DNA from: an uncultured Planctomycetota bacterium
GTDB lineage: Bacteria > Planctomycetota > Phycisphaerae > Sedimentisphaerales > UBA12454
NCBI GenBank assembly: GCA_903847315.1
Contig: CAINDG010000013.1
Span: 1 to 64,000, forward strand
Length of the DNA: 64,000 nucleotides
Reading direction: 5' to 3'
Numbering within the stretch: position 1 is the first letter of the stretch; each line of letters starts with the position of its first letter. Positions 8,143-17,538 of this stretch are shown piece after piece. The position numbers and the translations under genes are program-made. Below the pieces are notes generated by a model that made no database searches, was not told the DNA's origin, and was given only the letters and a program-made list of their open reading frames with translations.

Positions 8143-8171
8143 CTGGCAAACATTTTTACACATAGTATAAT
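8143..8171 (+). promoter_or_regulatory. Predicted sigma70 promoter of the pnt operon
   Basis: CTGGCA (8143-8148), a 17-base spacer, then a perfect TATAAT (8166-8171), about 70 bases before the pntAA start. The intergenic stretch 8024-8241 is otherwise AT-rich with no gene. Confidence 0.5.
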
Positions 8172-8241
8172 TAGCCGCCTATTTTGAGTATATTAATATA
8201 CCCGAAAATTTTTGTTTTTTTACATGGATGGGCGATATTCA

Positions 8242-9372
8242 ATGACAATGAAAATTTATATCGCAAAAGAAAAACATCCCGGTGAAAACCGGACGGCAAT
8301 GGTGCCGGAAAACGCCGCCAAATTAGTCAAACGTGGAGCAGAGGTAATTATTGAATCCGGAGTTGGCAATGCCTGCGGATATTCAGATGCGGATTACACT
8401 GCTGCCGGTGCGACTGTAGCTGGGAACAATCAAACGGCTTTATCATCTGCGGATATGGTGTTGCGACTTCGCAAGCCGCCGGTCGATGAGATTGGCCGGC
8501 TCAAGCAAGGCAGTGTTCATATTAGTTTTCTCGACCCGTTCAACGAGTCGGAACTTATCCAGAAACTGGCGGCACAGAAAATCAGCGCCATCAGTATGGA
8601 AATGATACCGCGTATCACGCGGGCACAAAAGATGGACGCCCTTACTTCCCAGGCTAACCTGGCAGGTTATGTGGCGGTGATTCTGGCGGCAGACTATCTG
8701 AACCGGATTTTCCCAATGATGACAACCGCCGCCGGCACAATTATGTCGGCCAAAGTGTTTATCATCGGGGCCGGCGTGGCGGGTTTGCAGGCTATCGCCA
8801 CTGCAAAACGGCTTGGCGCCAACATAGACGCCTTCGATACCAGGCCTGTGGTGGCCGAACAGGTGCAGTCGCTGGGCGCAAAATTTGTCAAAATCGACCT
8901 TGGTGAAACCGGCCAGACCAAAGACGGTTATGCCAAGGCGCTGACCGATGAGCAGATAGCCAAGCAGCGGGAAGGAATTAAAAAACTTTGTGCGATGGCA
9001 GATGTGGTTATTACTACGGCACAGGTTTTTGGGAAAAAAGCTCCGATTATCATTACGGCAGATGTTGTGGCCGGAATGAAAAAAGGCAGTGTGATTATAG
9101 ATTTACCAATTGAAAGCGGCGGCAATGTTGAAGGCTCGGTTTTCAATCAGGTTGTCGAAAAGAACGGCGTTAAAATTATCGGCCTGGCAAATCTGCCGGG
9201 GCGAGTGCCTGTTCCCGCCAGTAAGGTTTATTCCACCAACCTGCTCAGTCTTATCGAGGAGTTCTGGAGTAAAGAAGAGAAAAAATTCGTCCTTAAACTC
9301 GATGATGAAATTATCAAGGGCTGCCTGATGACGCACGATGGGCAGATATGCAGTCAGGCGGTTAAGAAATAA
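8242..9372 (+). CDS. pntAA: NAD(P) transhydrogenase alpha subunit, NAD-binding part
   Basis: About 376 residues. I prefer ATG 8242 (or 8248, 'MKIYIAKEKHPGENRTAMVPE') over the TTG of the track at 8212, because family members begin at this motif. It contains the alanine dehydrogenase/PNT N-terminal domain and the Rossmann domain: 'KVFIIGAGVAGLQAIATAKRLGA' binds NAD(H), followed by 'DTRPVVAEQVQSLGAKF' and 'VIIDLPIESGGNVEGS'. It forms dI of the proton-pumping transhydrogenase, which makes NADPH from NADH using the proton gradient. The alpha chain is split: the membrane part is the separate gene downstream, as in Rhodospirillum. Confidence 0.93.
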   Translation: MTMKIYIAKEKHPGENRTAMVPENAAKLVKRGAEVIIESGVGNACGYSDADYTAAGATVAGNNQTALSSADMVLRLRKPPVDEIGRLKQGSVHISFLDPFNESELIQKLAAQKISAISMEMIPRITRAQKMDALTSQANLAGYVAVILAADYLNRIFPMMTTAAGTIMSAKVFIIGAGVAGLQAIATAKRLGANIDAFDTRPVVAEQVQSLGAKFVKIDLGETGQTKDGYAKALTDEQIAKQREGIKKLCAMADVVITTAQVFGKKAPIIITADVVAGMKKGSVIIDLPIESGGNVEGSVFNQVVEKNGVKIIGLANLPGRVPVPASKVYSTNLLSLIEEFWSKEEKKFVLKLDDEIIKGCLMTHDGQICSQAVKK

Positions 9373-9397
9373 CTGGTTAACGATATAAAGGAGTTTT

Positions 9398-9823
9398 GTG
9401 AAACTTTCACTTTTTAAGGGGTTTGCGGCGGTGTTTGCAGTGTTGGCGATAAGCGGCATTGTGAGCGTGGCTGCAGGAGAAACGGTCGGCGAGACGATAC
9501 CGGGCGATGTCCAGCATGCCTCGGTACAGGGGATGGATTACGTCTCGACCCTTTTTGTCTTCGTGCTGGCTACCTTTATAGGATTGGATGTTATCAGGCG
9601 AGTCTCACGGCTGCTGCATACGCCGCTAATGTCGCTAACCAACGCGATTTCGGCAATTGCCGTAGTCGGCTCCATACTTATTGCCGGCCAGTCGCATTCG
9701 GAATATAGGTATAACATTCTGGGGCTGGTTGCCATCGTTGCTTCCGTCAGCAACATCGTCAGCGGATTTCTGATTACCGACCGTATGCTGAAGATGTTCA
9801 AGAAGCGGGAGGGCGGCAAATAA
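9398..9823 (+). CDS. pntAB: NAD(P) transhydrogenase alpha subunit, membrane part
   Basis: 141 residues, GTG start preceded by an AAGGAG site. An N-terminal hydrophobic stretch (possible signal or first helix) ending near 'SVAAGE' is followed by three membrane helices: 'STLFVFVLATFIGLDVI', 'LTNAISAIAVVGSILIAG' and 'NILGLVAIVASVSNIVSGFLI'. The last part carries the conserved 'NIVSGFLITDRMLKMFKK' ending typical of the PntA C-terminus. It forms part of the proton channel (dII). It lies 25 bases after pntAA and its stop overlaps the pntB ATG (TAATG), so the three genes form one operon. A hydrophilic insert with 'GETVGETIPGDVQHA' between residues 28 and 45 makes it longer than the ~100-residue norm. 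Confidence 0.9.
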   Translation: MKLSLFKGFAAVFAVLAISGIVSVAAGETVGETIPGDVQHASVQGMDYVSTLFVFVLATFIGLDVIRRVSRLLHTPLMSLTNAISAIAVVGSILIAGQSHSEYRYNILGLVAIVASVSNIVSGFLITDRMLKMFKKREGGK

Positions 9824-11220
9824 TGAACACCTGGATCCAAATTGCTTATCTGATTTCTACCGCGCTGTTTATTTTTTCTTTAAAATGGATGAATACTCCT
9901 CAGACGGCGCGTCGCGGTGTGTTCGCCGGTGTCGCGGCGATGCTCGTTGCCGTTATCGGAACATTAATCAATCCTGAGATATTAGCGTCAAACTATAAAT
10001 GGATTGCGATTGCCGTTGTGATTGGTACGGCCATCGGTGTGCCGCTGTCGTGGGTACCGCTTACCGCGGTTCCGCAGCGAACTGCTCTTTCACACGCATT
10101 CGGCGGTTTGGCAGCCGGGCTTGTGGGTGTCGCTGAGTTTTATCTCAGTTTCAGTTCCTCCGGACATGAATTGGGTCACTTTCGCGCTGCGGCACTTTGT
10201 GCCGAAGTGCTTTTGGGATTTTTGACTTTTACCGGCAGTTTGATGGCTGCGGGCAAATTGCAGGAAATTATTCCTACGCGTCCTATCACCTATAAAGGAC
10301 AAAATATCATCAATTTAGGTCTTTTAAGTATTGCCGTCATCGGTTGTGTAGCGCTGTCGATTGACACGAATTATAAGTTCATCTTTCCCGTTATCATTTT
10401 TTTGGCGTTACTGTTCGGCGTCCTGTTGATTATACCAATCGGCGGAGCGGATATGCCGACGGTCATTTCCATGCTGAATGCTTACGCCGGTCTTTCGGCT
10501 GTGGCCATGGGCTTTGTAATGGATAATAAGCTTCTCATCACGGCTGGTGCGCTCGATGGTTCGTCTGGTTTGATTCTTTCAATTATAATGTGCAAGGCGA
10601 TGAATCGCAGTTTTACCAACGTACTGTTTGGGGCGTTCGGCCAGGTGCAGGCTGCCAGTACTGATACGGTTAAAAAGACCGTCAAAAGCGCAACGCCGGA
10701 AGACGCCGCACAAATTATGGAACAGGCCAACAAAGTGGTTATTGTGCCCGGATACGGTATGGCAGTTGCCCAGGCGCAACACCGCGTGCGAGAACTTTAC
10801 GACCAACTCACCAGTCGCGGCATCACTGTTAAATTCGCCATTCATCCTGTGGCGGGACGTATGCCGGGGCATATGAATGTTCTGCTGGCTGAAGCCGATA
10901 TTCCGTACACCGACCTTGTGGAGATGGATGACATCAACCCCGAGATGCCGCAGGTGGACGTCGTGCTTGTGATTGGCGCTAATGACGTGGTAAATCCCGC
11001 CGCCCGCACAAACAAAGGCAGCCCTATTTACGGCATGCCCATTATCAACGCCGACAAAGCTAAATCTTGCCTTGCGATCAAACGAAGTATGAACCCCGGT
11101 TTTGCCGGTATCGAAAACGAGCTTTACTATGCCGACAAGACACTAATGGTTTTCGGCGACGCCAAAGCCGTAGTGGGCGATATAGTTAAATACCTTTCCG
11201 GCGAAGGCGGCGGCCATTAA
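9823..11220 (+). CDS. pntB: NAD(P) transhydrogenase beta subunit
   Basis: 465 residues, normal length for PntB. Residues 1-270 hold about eight membrane helices, with the conserved 'IGGADMPTVISMLNAYAGLSAVAMGFVMDN' in the channel region. Residues ~295-465 form the NADP(H)-binding dIII: 'VVIVPGYGMAVAQAQH', 'KFAIHPVAGRMPGHMNVLLAEA', 'VLVIGANDVVNPAA' and 'VIKRSMNPGFAGIENELYY' in a variant form ('AIKRSMNPGFAGIENELYY'). All binding motifs look intact. With pntAA and pntAB it makes a complete proton-translocating transhydrogenase in the inner membrane. It is convergent with the polygalacturonase gene 28 bases away. Confidence 0.95.
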   Translation: MNTWIQIAYLISTALFIFSLKWMNTPQTARRGVFAGVAAMLVAVIGTLINPEILASNYKWIAIAVVIGTAIGVPLSWVPLTAVPQRTALSHAFGGLAAGLVGVAEFYLSFSSSGHELGHFRAAALCAEVLLGFLTFTGSLMAAGKLQEIIPTRPITYKGQNIINLGLLSIAVIGCVALSIDTNYKFIFPVIIFLALLFGVLLIIPIGGADMPTVISMLNAYAGLSAVAMGFVMDNKLLITAGALDGSSGLILSIIMCKAMNRSFTNVLFGAFGQVQAASTDTVKKTVKSATPEDAAQIMEQANKVVIVPGYGMAVAQAQHRVRELYDQLTSRGITVKFAIHPVAGRMPGHMNVLLAEADIPYTDLVEMDDINPEMPQVDVVLVIGANDVVNPAARTNKGSPIYGMPIINADKAKSCLAIKRSMNPGFAGIENELYYADKTLMVFGDAKAVVGDIVKYLSGEGGGH

Positions 11221-11248
11221 GTAGGCGATATCAATTTTTCCCCAGCAA

Positions 11249-12571
11249 TTACTGTAATTGTATATGGGTATTTCGCTGGACAAAATTTGTCACAAAGTCA
11301 GCAATAAGTCCCTGACCCTGCATTTCTCCCATACCAAAGGCCATAGCAGGTCGAAAAGGTTTAGGGTCTTTAGCCATTGTTATTTTGACGTTCTCAAATA
11401 ACACATTGTCAATCGGACTTTCGGGCAAACCTAAAAAGACAGAAGCTGCAGATTGAGCATTGTTAGCCGTAATATTTGTTATCTTTATGTTCCTGATATA
11501 AGGCGTAGTTTCTGTGACAGGCTGTGCATTTCGGTCGGAAAGAAACTGGATTTCTTCAGGCCGGGCGCCGCATTCGTAAAATAAATGCATAACTATCGGG
11601 CAGCTCACGCCGTTCATAGTGATATTATTCAGCGTAAGGTTTTCTACGCCGCCGGCTCTTCCTCGCCGGGATTTTATTCTGATGCCGCGATCAGTGCCGT
11701 TAAAAACACAATCGGAGATTTCTATATTTCGAATTCCGCCTGCGGTTTCAGAGCCCATAACAATACTGCCGTGGCCTCGCAGCATTTTGCAATTCTTTGC
11801 GACAACATTTTCGCAGGGTTTATTTACACGTATGCCATCAGCCCCGATGCCGGATTTAAAGACAAGGCAATCATCATTTACATCGAAGAAACAGTCAGAT
11901 ATTTGAACTCCATTGCAGGAATCGATATCCAGCCCATCGCCGTTATTTCCATCACTGGGATTTTGGAATGTCGCATTTTTTATAGTAACATTTTTACAAT
12001 AAAGAATGTGTGTATTCCAGAAAGGGGAGTTGCGGGCCGTAAAACCATCGAGCAGTACATTTGAGCAATTGTTAAATTGGATTAGCGGCGGTCTGAAAAA
12101 GAAAGATTTAATGCCTCCTCCGCCGCAAGCGGACAGGTCAATACCTTTATTAAGTTTTACAAATTCCTTGTCGCGGGCGGTAACTGGTTCTTTAGGACCC
12201 TGCCGACGTGCTTTAAATTCTTTCCACCATGCTTGACCCTGACCGTCAATTATTCCTGGACCTGTGATAGAAACATTTTCCAGGTTTTCGCCGTAAAGGC
12301 AGGGCGAATATCCGAAACACTCTACGCCTTCCCATCTTGATTTAACCGGCGGGTAATCGTCAAAATTACTGCTGAATAATATCAGCGCGTCTTTCTCAAG
12401 ATGCAGGTTTACATTGCTTTTTAAATGAATTGATCCGGTCAGATATTTTCCTGCTGGAACGATTACCTTTCCGCCTTTATCCTTTGCGCATTTCTCGATG
12501 GCTTTAGAAAAAGCTTCTGTATTATTAGTTGTTCCGTTTCCGACAGCCCCGAAATCGCGAATATTTACCAT
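11249..12571 (-). CDS. Glycoside hydrolase family 28 (polygalacturonase-like)
   Basis: 440 residues, right-handed beta-helix repeats throughout. The N-terminus 'VNIRDFGAVGNGTTNNTEAFSKAIEKCA' and 'GGKVIVPAGKYLTGSIHLKSNV' are the pectate-lyase-superfamily entry of GH28. The catalytic set is visible: 'NNGDGLDIDSCNGV' (Asp), 'DDCLVFKSG' (Asp pair), 'RGHGSIVMGSE' (the His-containing G-H-G) and 'RGIRIKSRRGRGG'-like 'DRGIRIKSRRG' (RIK). It hydrolyses galacturonan-type or related pectic linkages. No signal peptide is visible at this start, so the product may be intracellular and act on imported oligosaccharides, unless the true start lies upstream. Solitary between pntB and recG. Confidence 0.9.
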   Translation of the reverse strand: MVNIRDFGAVGNGTTNNTEAFSKAIEKCAKDKGGKVIVPAGKYLTGSIHLKSNVNLHLEKDALILFSSNFDDYPPVKSRWEGVECFGYSPCLYGENLENVSITGPGIIDGQGQAWWKEFKARRQGPKEPVTARDKEFVKLNKGIDLSACGGGGIKSFFFRPPLIQFNNCSNVLLDGFTARNSPFWNTHILYCKNVTIKNATFQNPSDGNNGDGLDIDSCNGVQISDCFFDVNDDCLVFKSGIGADGIRVNKPCENVVAKNCKMLRGHGSIVMGSETAGGIRNIEISDCVFNGTDRGIRIKSRRGRAGGVENLTLNNITMNGVSCPIVMHLFYECGARPEEIQFLSDRNAQPVTETTPYIRNIKITNITANNAQSAASVFLGLPESPIDNVLFENVKITMAKDPKPFRPAMAFGMGEMQGQGLIADFVTNFVQRNTHIQLQ

Positions 12572-12650
12572 TGTTATTCCTCCGTAATTAATTAAATTCG
12601 ATAATCATTCTAAGGAAAATATTGGATTTTGCAAGGGGATTAACGGTTTT

Positions 12651-14732
12651 TTAGGCGACATCAACCAGCATAAGACTGCCGCTGAATTTACGCACAAGTT
12701 CCGTACGGATATTTTTATGCTGAGCCGATGTGAGCATCGGGTCTTTTTCAACCAGTTCAAAAGCGTCTTTTCTTGCCATAGCCAGCAGGTCAGAGTCGTC
12801 GATTATATTTGCGATTTTCAGGTCGGGCAAACCGTGCTGACGCGAACTTAAAAGCTCGCCCGGCCCCCGCAGTTTTAAATCGTGCTCTGCAATTTCAAAG
12901 CCGTCATTGCTGCGTTCCATTATTTCGAGTCTGCTTTTTGCGGTTTCATTTTCAGTCTGCGCGACCAGCAGACAATACGACTTCGAGGAGCTTCTTGCGA
13001 TTCTGCCGCGGAGTTGATGCAATTGCGCAAGGCCGAACCTGTCTGCCTCCTCTATAACCATTATCGTGGCATTTGGAATATCAATTCCGACTTCTATCAG
13101 TACTGTCGAGACAAGGCAGTGAATTTTTCCTTTGCGAAAAGCGTCCATTATTTCCTGTTTATCAGTACCGGACATTTGGCCGTGCAAAAGGCCCACTTTA
13201 AATTCCGGAAAGATATTTTTACTCAGATTTTCGTACTCAGCAATCGCAGCCTTTACATCGCCGTTTTCGCTGTCAACAATTCTCGGATAAACAAAATACG
13301 CCTGTTTTTTTGCCTTTAATCTTTCCCTGATGAATTCGTATGCTTTTGGCAAATCTTTCGGCTGAATATATCTTGTTATTACCTGACCCCTGCCGGGCGG
13401 CGAATGTTTAATGACAGATATATCCAAATCGCCGAAGGCCGTCATCGCAAGCGTTCTCGGTATTGGCGTTGCGGTCATAACAAGACAATGCGGCGTTGTA
13501 TCTTTTCGCAGTCCTGCCCGCTGATGGACGCCGAATTTATGCTGCTCGTCAATGATTACCAGGGCGAGATTCGCAAATTGTATATCTTCCTGCAAAAGAG
13601 CGACAGTACCGACGGCAATATCGGTGTCGCCGGATTTTATATTGTCGATAATTTCCTTTCTTTTGTCTCCGCCAAGACCGCCGGTGATAAGGACTCTCTT
13701 TACGTCGCTGTTTCTTAGATAGCGTTCAATGCTCGTAAAGTGTTGTGCAGCAAGGATTTCCGTTGGTGCCATTATTGCGACCTGCTGTTTATTTGCTATG
13801 GCGACAAGGCCGGCATAAAGCGCAACAACGGTTTTGCCGCTGCCGACGTCGCCCTGCAGGAGACGATTCATCGGAATAGTTTTCACCAGGTCTGCGGAAA
13901 TTTCCTCAATTACTTTGTCCTGGTCTTCTGTGAGCAAAAACGGAAATCTTTTTCTTATCCTGCTGTCGATTTGTTCTGTGCATTTCAGAGAAACGGCTTT
14001 CGCGAAATTTCTGACTTTGTACCGCCGAAGCGCAAGGGCGGTCTGCATCAAAAATAATTCATCATATTTGAGCCTGCGTTTTGCCTCGGCAATTTGCGTT
14101 TCGTCCCCAGGGTTGTGTATCCATTTAAATGCTTTTTGCCGGCTGATTAGATTTGATTTCTTCAGGAAATCGACGTCAAAAAATTCCGGCACAAGTTCTA
14201 TAATCTTATCGAGCGAATCGCTGATTATTTTTCTTAATTGTCCGCTGGACAGGTTCACCGTTGCCGGATAGACCGGTCCGCTGAAACTGTCTGCGATAAT
14301 TTCATCTTCTTCGACAATTACAAATTTAGGATTAGTAAGCTGAAGCTGATGTTTGTAAAGCGAGGCCTTGCCCCAAACGACAAGTTTAACGCCAGGCGTT
14401 ATTTTGTCCTGTAAAAATCTGCCGTGAAACCAGATAATTCTGCATATACCCGTATCATCATTGATATAAGCCTCGAAATACGGCGGTTTTCGCCATGCCT
14501 GCCAGTCGGTGCTTTCGACGATTCCCGCAAGCGTAACGGTATGGTCTGGTTTTAACTGTTCGATTTTGACCGGCGGAGGCGCGAAAAACCATTCTCTGGG
14601 GTAATATTCGAGCAAATCGGCGGCGGTTTTTACGCCGAGCTTATCAAAAACTTCTGCTCTCGCAGGACCTACGCCTTTTAAGAACTGCACCGGCATATCG
14701 AGGCTGATATTATTCGTCGTTTTTTCCGTCAT
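12651..14732 (-). CDS. recG: ATP-dependent DNA helicase RecG
   Basis: About 693 residues from ATG 14732; the longer track start would overlap pcm, and this ATG lies 2 bases after the pcm stop. It has an N-terminal OB/wedge domain ('LKPDHTVTLAGIVES'), Walker A 'GDVGSGKTVVALYAG', the 'DEQHKFGVHQR' box in place of DEAD, 'VMTATPIPRTLAMT', 'LLHGQMSGTDKQEIMDAFRKG', 'VSTVLIEVGIDIPNAT' and 'QLHQLRGRIARS', followed by the RecG C-terminal 'DLKLRGPGELLSSRQHGLPDLK'. It remodels stalled replication forks and branches Holliday junctions. All helicase motifs look intact. It is co-transcribed with pcm. Confidence 0.96.
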   Translation of the reverse strand: MTEKTTNNISLDMPVQFLKGVGPARAEVFDKLGVKTAADLLEYYPREWFFAPPPVKIEQLKPDHTVTLAGIVESTDWQAWRKPPYFEAYINDDTGICRIIWFHGRFLQDKITPGVKLVVWGKASLYKHQLQLTNPKFVIVEEDEIIADSFSGPVYPATVNLSSGQLRKIISDSLDKIIELVPEFFDVDFLKKSNLISRQKAFKWIHNPGDETQIAEAKRRLKYDELFLMQTALALRRYKVRNFAKAVSLKCTEQIDSRIRKRFPFLLTEDQDKVIEEISADLVKTIPMNRLLQGDVGSGKTVVALYAGLVAIANKQQVAIMAPTEILAAQHFTSIERYLRNSDVKRVLITGGLGGDKRKEIIDNIKSGDTDIAVGTVALLQEDIQFANLALVIIDEQHKFGVHQRAGLRKDTTPHCLVMTATPIPRTLAMTAFGDLDISVIKHSPPGRGQVITRYIQPKDLPKAYEFIRERLKAKKQAYFVYPRIVDSENGDVKAAIAEYENLSKNIFPEFKVGLLHGQMSGTDKQEIMDAFRKGKIHCLVSTVLIEVGIDIPNATIMVIEEADRFGLAQLHQLRGRIARSSSKSYCLLVAQTENETAKSRLEIMERSNDGFEIAEHDLKLRGPGELLSSRQHGLPDLKIANIIDDSDLLAMARKDAFELVEKDPMLTSAQHKNIRTELVRKFSGSLMLVDVA

Positions 14733-14734
14733 AA

Positions 14735-15397
14735 TTATTCTGCGTAACCGAATTTTCCTATGAGCTTTACAAATCTGCATCCGCAGGCAGTTTTTGATTT
14801 TAAACCATCGGCGGTCTTTTCAATTACCGCGAGCTTCTGTATGTACTCCGCTCCCAGCGGCACAACGGCTATACCGCCGATTTTAAGCTGCTCAACGAGC
14901 GGCGTCGGCATTTCAGGGGCGGCGGCGGTAATTATGATTCTATCAAATTTTTTATCCTCAGGCCAGCCGCAACTGCCGTCGCCGACGAGAAACTTTACAT
15001 TTGTTATGTTTAGTTCCGTTAGTACCTGCTGAGCTTTGCGTGAAAGACTTTCTATTCTTTCGATCGTGAAAACCTCTTTGGCAAGAGTTGCGAGTATCGC
15101 GGTCTGATAACCGCTGCCTGTACCAATTTCGAGAACTTCGCAATTTTTGTCAATCTTCAATTCCTGTGTCATCAAAGCGACAATATAAGGCTGACTTATT
15201 GTCTGGCCGAAGCCGATAGACAGGGGGCCGTCATAATAAGCCTCGCCGAGGTACTCGGCAGGGATAAATTTTTCCCGCGGCATTTCAGTCATTGCCTTCA
15301 AAACGGCAGGGTCGATGATGTTCCGGCTTTTTAGCTGGCCTTTAACCATTGCCCGCCTTTCGGCAGCGAATTTATCCTTTTCATTTGCCTGCTGCAT
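14735..15397 (-). CDS. pcm: Protein-L-isoaspartate O-methyltransferase
   Basis: About 220 residues from ATG 15397 ('MQQANEKDKFAAERRAMVKGQL'); the track extends it to 15463, overlapping the divergent bioA gene, which is less likely. Family motifs are 'AMTEMPREKFIPAEYLGEAYYDGPLSIGFGQTISQPY', the SAM-binding 'VLEIGTGSGYQTAILA' and 'RIIITAAAPEMPTPLVEQLKIGG'. It repairs isoaspartyl residues in aged proteins using SAM. The short divergent gap to bioA (about 57 bases between the chosen starts) must hold promoters for both strands. Confidence 0.92.
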   Translation of the reverse strand: MQQANEKDKFAAERRAMVKGQLKSRNIIDPAVLKAMTEMPREKFIPAEYLGEAYYDGPLSIGFGQTISQPYIVALMTQELKIDKNCEVLEIGTGSGYQTAILATLAKEVFTIERIESLSRKAQQVLTELNITNVKFLVGDGSCGWPEDKKFDRIIITAAAPEMPTPLVEQLKIGGIAVVPLGAEYIQKLAVIEKTADGLKSKTACGCRFVKLIGKFGYAE

Positions 15398-15454
15398 AAC
15401 TATAATAATCGCGTTGTTAAATGTATTTTGCAAATCAATTTTTACCAGATTGTC

Positions 15455-16810
15455 GTGAACCAAATAACAAAAAGATTAACAAAACTCGATAGAAAGTATC
15501 TCTGGCATCCATTTACGCAGATGAAACAATGGCTGGCCTGTGAGCCGACCATTATTGAATCGGGCCGAGGATTTTATTTAATCGATACCCGGGGCAATCA
15601 CTATATTGATGGCATAAGCAGCCTGTGGTGCAATGTTCACGGCCATCGGGTAAAAAAAATCGATGATGCGATAAAAAAACAGCTTAGTAAAATCGCCCAT
15701 AGTACACTTTTAGGTCTTGCGCAAACAAAATCAATCGAACTTGCTGAAAAACTTATCGCTATTGCGCCAAAAAATCTCAAAAAAGTTTTTTATTCCGATA
15801 GCGGCGCAACGAGCGTTGAAATCGCGTTGAAAATCGCATATCAGTATTATCATAACAAGGGGCAGAAAAGAAATAAATTTATTGCTCTTGGCCAGTCTTA
15901 TCACGGCGATACAATCGGTTCGGTAAGCGTCGGCGGAATAGAATTGTTTCATTCGATTTTCAAGCCTATGCTTTTTAAGACTTACTTTGTGCCTTCGCCG
16001 TTTCCTTACAGATTTAACGACACTGCGGAACAGTGCAAAAAATTTACACTCGATAAAATTGAAAAACTTTTAAAACAACATTCTAAAAACATCGCAGCGG
16101 TTGTCGTAGAGCCGTTGGTTCAGGGCGCAGCAGGAATAATTGTTCATCCAAAAGGATTTTTAAAAGGCGTTAGAGAACTTACAAAAAAATATGACGTTTT
16201 TTTGATAGCCGATGAAGTCGCTACAGGTTTCGGCAGGACGGGAAAGATGTTTGCCTGCGAAAATGAAGGCGTACAGCCTGATATTATGTGCCTTGCAAAG
16301 GGCATAACTGGCGGCTATCTTCCTTTGGCAGCTACACTTACAACACAGGAGATTTTTGAGGCGTTTTTGGGAAAGCCTGATGAATTTAAGACTTTTTACC
16401 ATGGCCATACATATACAGGCAACGCATTGGCCTGTGCCGCTGCGATTGCTTCGCTTGAACTTTTTAAGGAAAACAAAATCATAGAATCGCTGCCTGCGAA
16501 AATAGATTTGATTGCGGATTATCTTAAAAGGATTTCTGTTCTCGATTTCGTTGGCGATGTTCGTCAGTGCGGTATGATGGCGGGAATTGAAATTGTAAAA
16601 GACAAAAAAACTAAGAAATTTTTCTCTTGTGATAAATTGATTGGCGCAAAGGTCTGTGCCGCAATGCGACCAAAGGGTGTAATGATGCGGCCGCTATCGG
16701 ATGTGATTGTTCTTATGCCGCCGGTGGCGATTGATTTGCCTTTGCTGCGAAAATTATTAGATATTGTTTACGATACAATCAAAAATGATTTGCCGAAAAT
16801 AGTAAAATAA
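15455..16810 (+). CDS. bioA: Adenosylmethionine-8-amino-7-oxononanoate aminotransferase
   Basis: About 451 residues. The start is uncertain: GTG 15455 is chosen, while the track opens at TTG 15428; neither has a strong SD. Diagnostic regions are '[15 protein letters not shown]', '[14 protein letters not shown]', '[22 protein letters not shown]', '[14 protein letters not shown]' and the PLP-lysine segment '[20 protein letters not shown]', plus '[20 protein letters not shown]'. It makes 7,8-diaminopelargonate in biotin synthesis. It overlaps bioD (TAATG). The bioF and bioB genes are not in the window, so the pathway must be completed elsewhere. Confidence 0.93.
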   Translation: MNQITKRLTKLDRKYLWHPFTQMKQWLACEPTIIESGRGFYLIDTRGNHYIDGISSLWCNVHGHRVKKIDDAIKKQLSKIAHSTLLGLAQTKSIELAEKLIAIAPKNLKKVFYSDSGATSVEIALKIAYQYYHNKGQKRNKFIALGQSYHGDTIGSVSVGGIELFHSIFKPMLFKTYFVPSPFPYRFNDTAEQCKKFTLDKIEKLLKQHSKNIAAVVVEPLVQGAAGIIVHPKGFLKGVRELTKKYDVFLIADEVATGFGRTGKMFACENEGVQPDIMCLAKGITGGYLPLAATLTTQEIFEAFLGKPDEFKTFYHGHTYTGNALACAAAIASLELFKENKIIESLPAKIDLIADYLKRISVLDFVGDVRQCGMMAGIEIVKDKKTKKFFSCDKLIGAKVCAAMRPKGVMMRPLSDVIVLMPPVAIDLPLLRKLLDIVYDTIKNDLPKIVK

Positions 16811-17538
16811 TGAAATTAAAATTTGCAAAACATAAAGGTTTATTTATCGCCGGCACTGATACCGAGGTCGGCAAAACGCTGATTGCCGGTGCGATTGCTA
16901 AAATTCTTTCGCAGAAAGAAAAAATCGGCGTATTCAAACCTGTCGCAACCGGCTGCAAAAAAACAAAAAAAGGATTAATAAGTGCGGATGCGGAATTTCT
17001 TGCTCATTGCGCCAATAGCGATTTTGGCCTTGATATAATCAATCCTGTAAAATTTAAGATGCCTGCAGCGCCGTTAGCCTGCGAAAGCGTCGAAAACAAA
17101 AAAGTTGACCTTAAAAAGATAACTGCTGCTTACAAACAAATTTGTAGAAAAAGCGATTTCGTCATCATTGAAGGCATCGGCGGGGCCAGAGTGCCTATAA
17201 CAACAGATATTGACGTGTTAAGTCTTGCAAAGGCTTTTAAATTACCTGTTGTAGTGGTCGCAAGGTCGAAACTCGGCACAATAAATCATACACTTTTGAC
17301 TATAGACGCAATTCGGCGTGCAGGACTTTTGCTTGCAGGAGTAATAATTAACGGTTATGATGAAATGACTAAAGACTTCGCGGAAAAAACTAATGCAAAG
17401 CTTATAGCGAAATTAGCCAAAGTCAGAATAATAGCTGTTGTGCCTTATGATAATAAAACCGATATGAAAAAATATATAATCGGTCAAAAGATTTTGAAAG
17501 CTCTGCGAAAAGCTGACTGGCGGAAAATTTTAAAATGA
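16810..17538 (+). CDS. bioD: Dethiobiotin synthetase
   Basis: 242 residues. P-loop 'FIAGTDTEVGKTLIAGAIAK' (~12-31), substrate region 'KPVATGCKK', second motif 'VIIEGIGGARVPITTDIDVLSLAKAFKLPVVVVARSKLGTINHTLLT'. It closes the ureido ring of dethiobiotin with ATP and CO2. The gene is AT-rich in third positions like bioA. The start overlaps the bioA stop and the end overlaps nadB by four bases (ATGA), so translation is coupled. The family usually reads 'EGAGG' where this one has 'EGIGG'. Confidence 0.92.
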   Translation: MKLKFAKHKGLFIAGTDTEVGKTLIAGAIAKILSQKEKIGVFKPVATGCKKTKKGLISADAEFLAHCANSDFGLDIINPVKFKMPAAPLACESVENKKVDLKKITAAYKQICRKSDFVIIEGIGGARVPITTDIDVLSLAKAFKLPVVVVARSKLGTINHTLLTIDAIRRAGLLLAGVIINGYDEMTKDFAEKTNAKLIAKLAKVRIIAVVPYDNKTDMKKYIIGQKILKALRKADWRKILK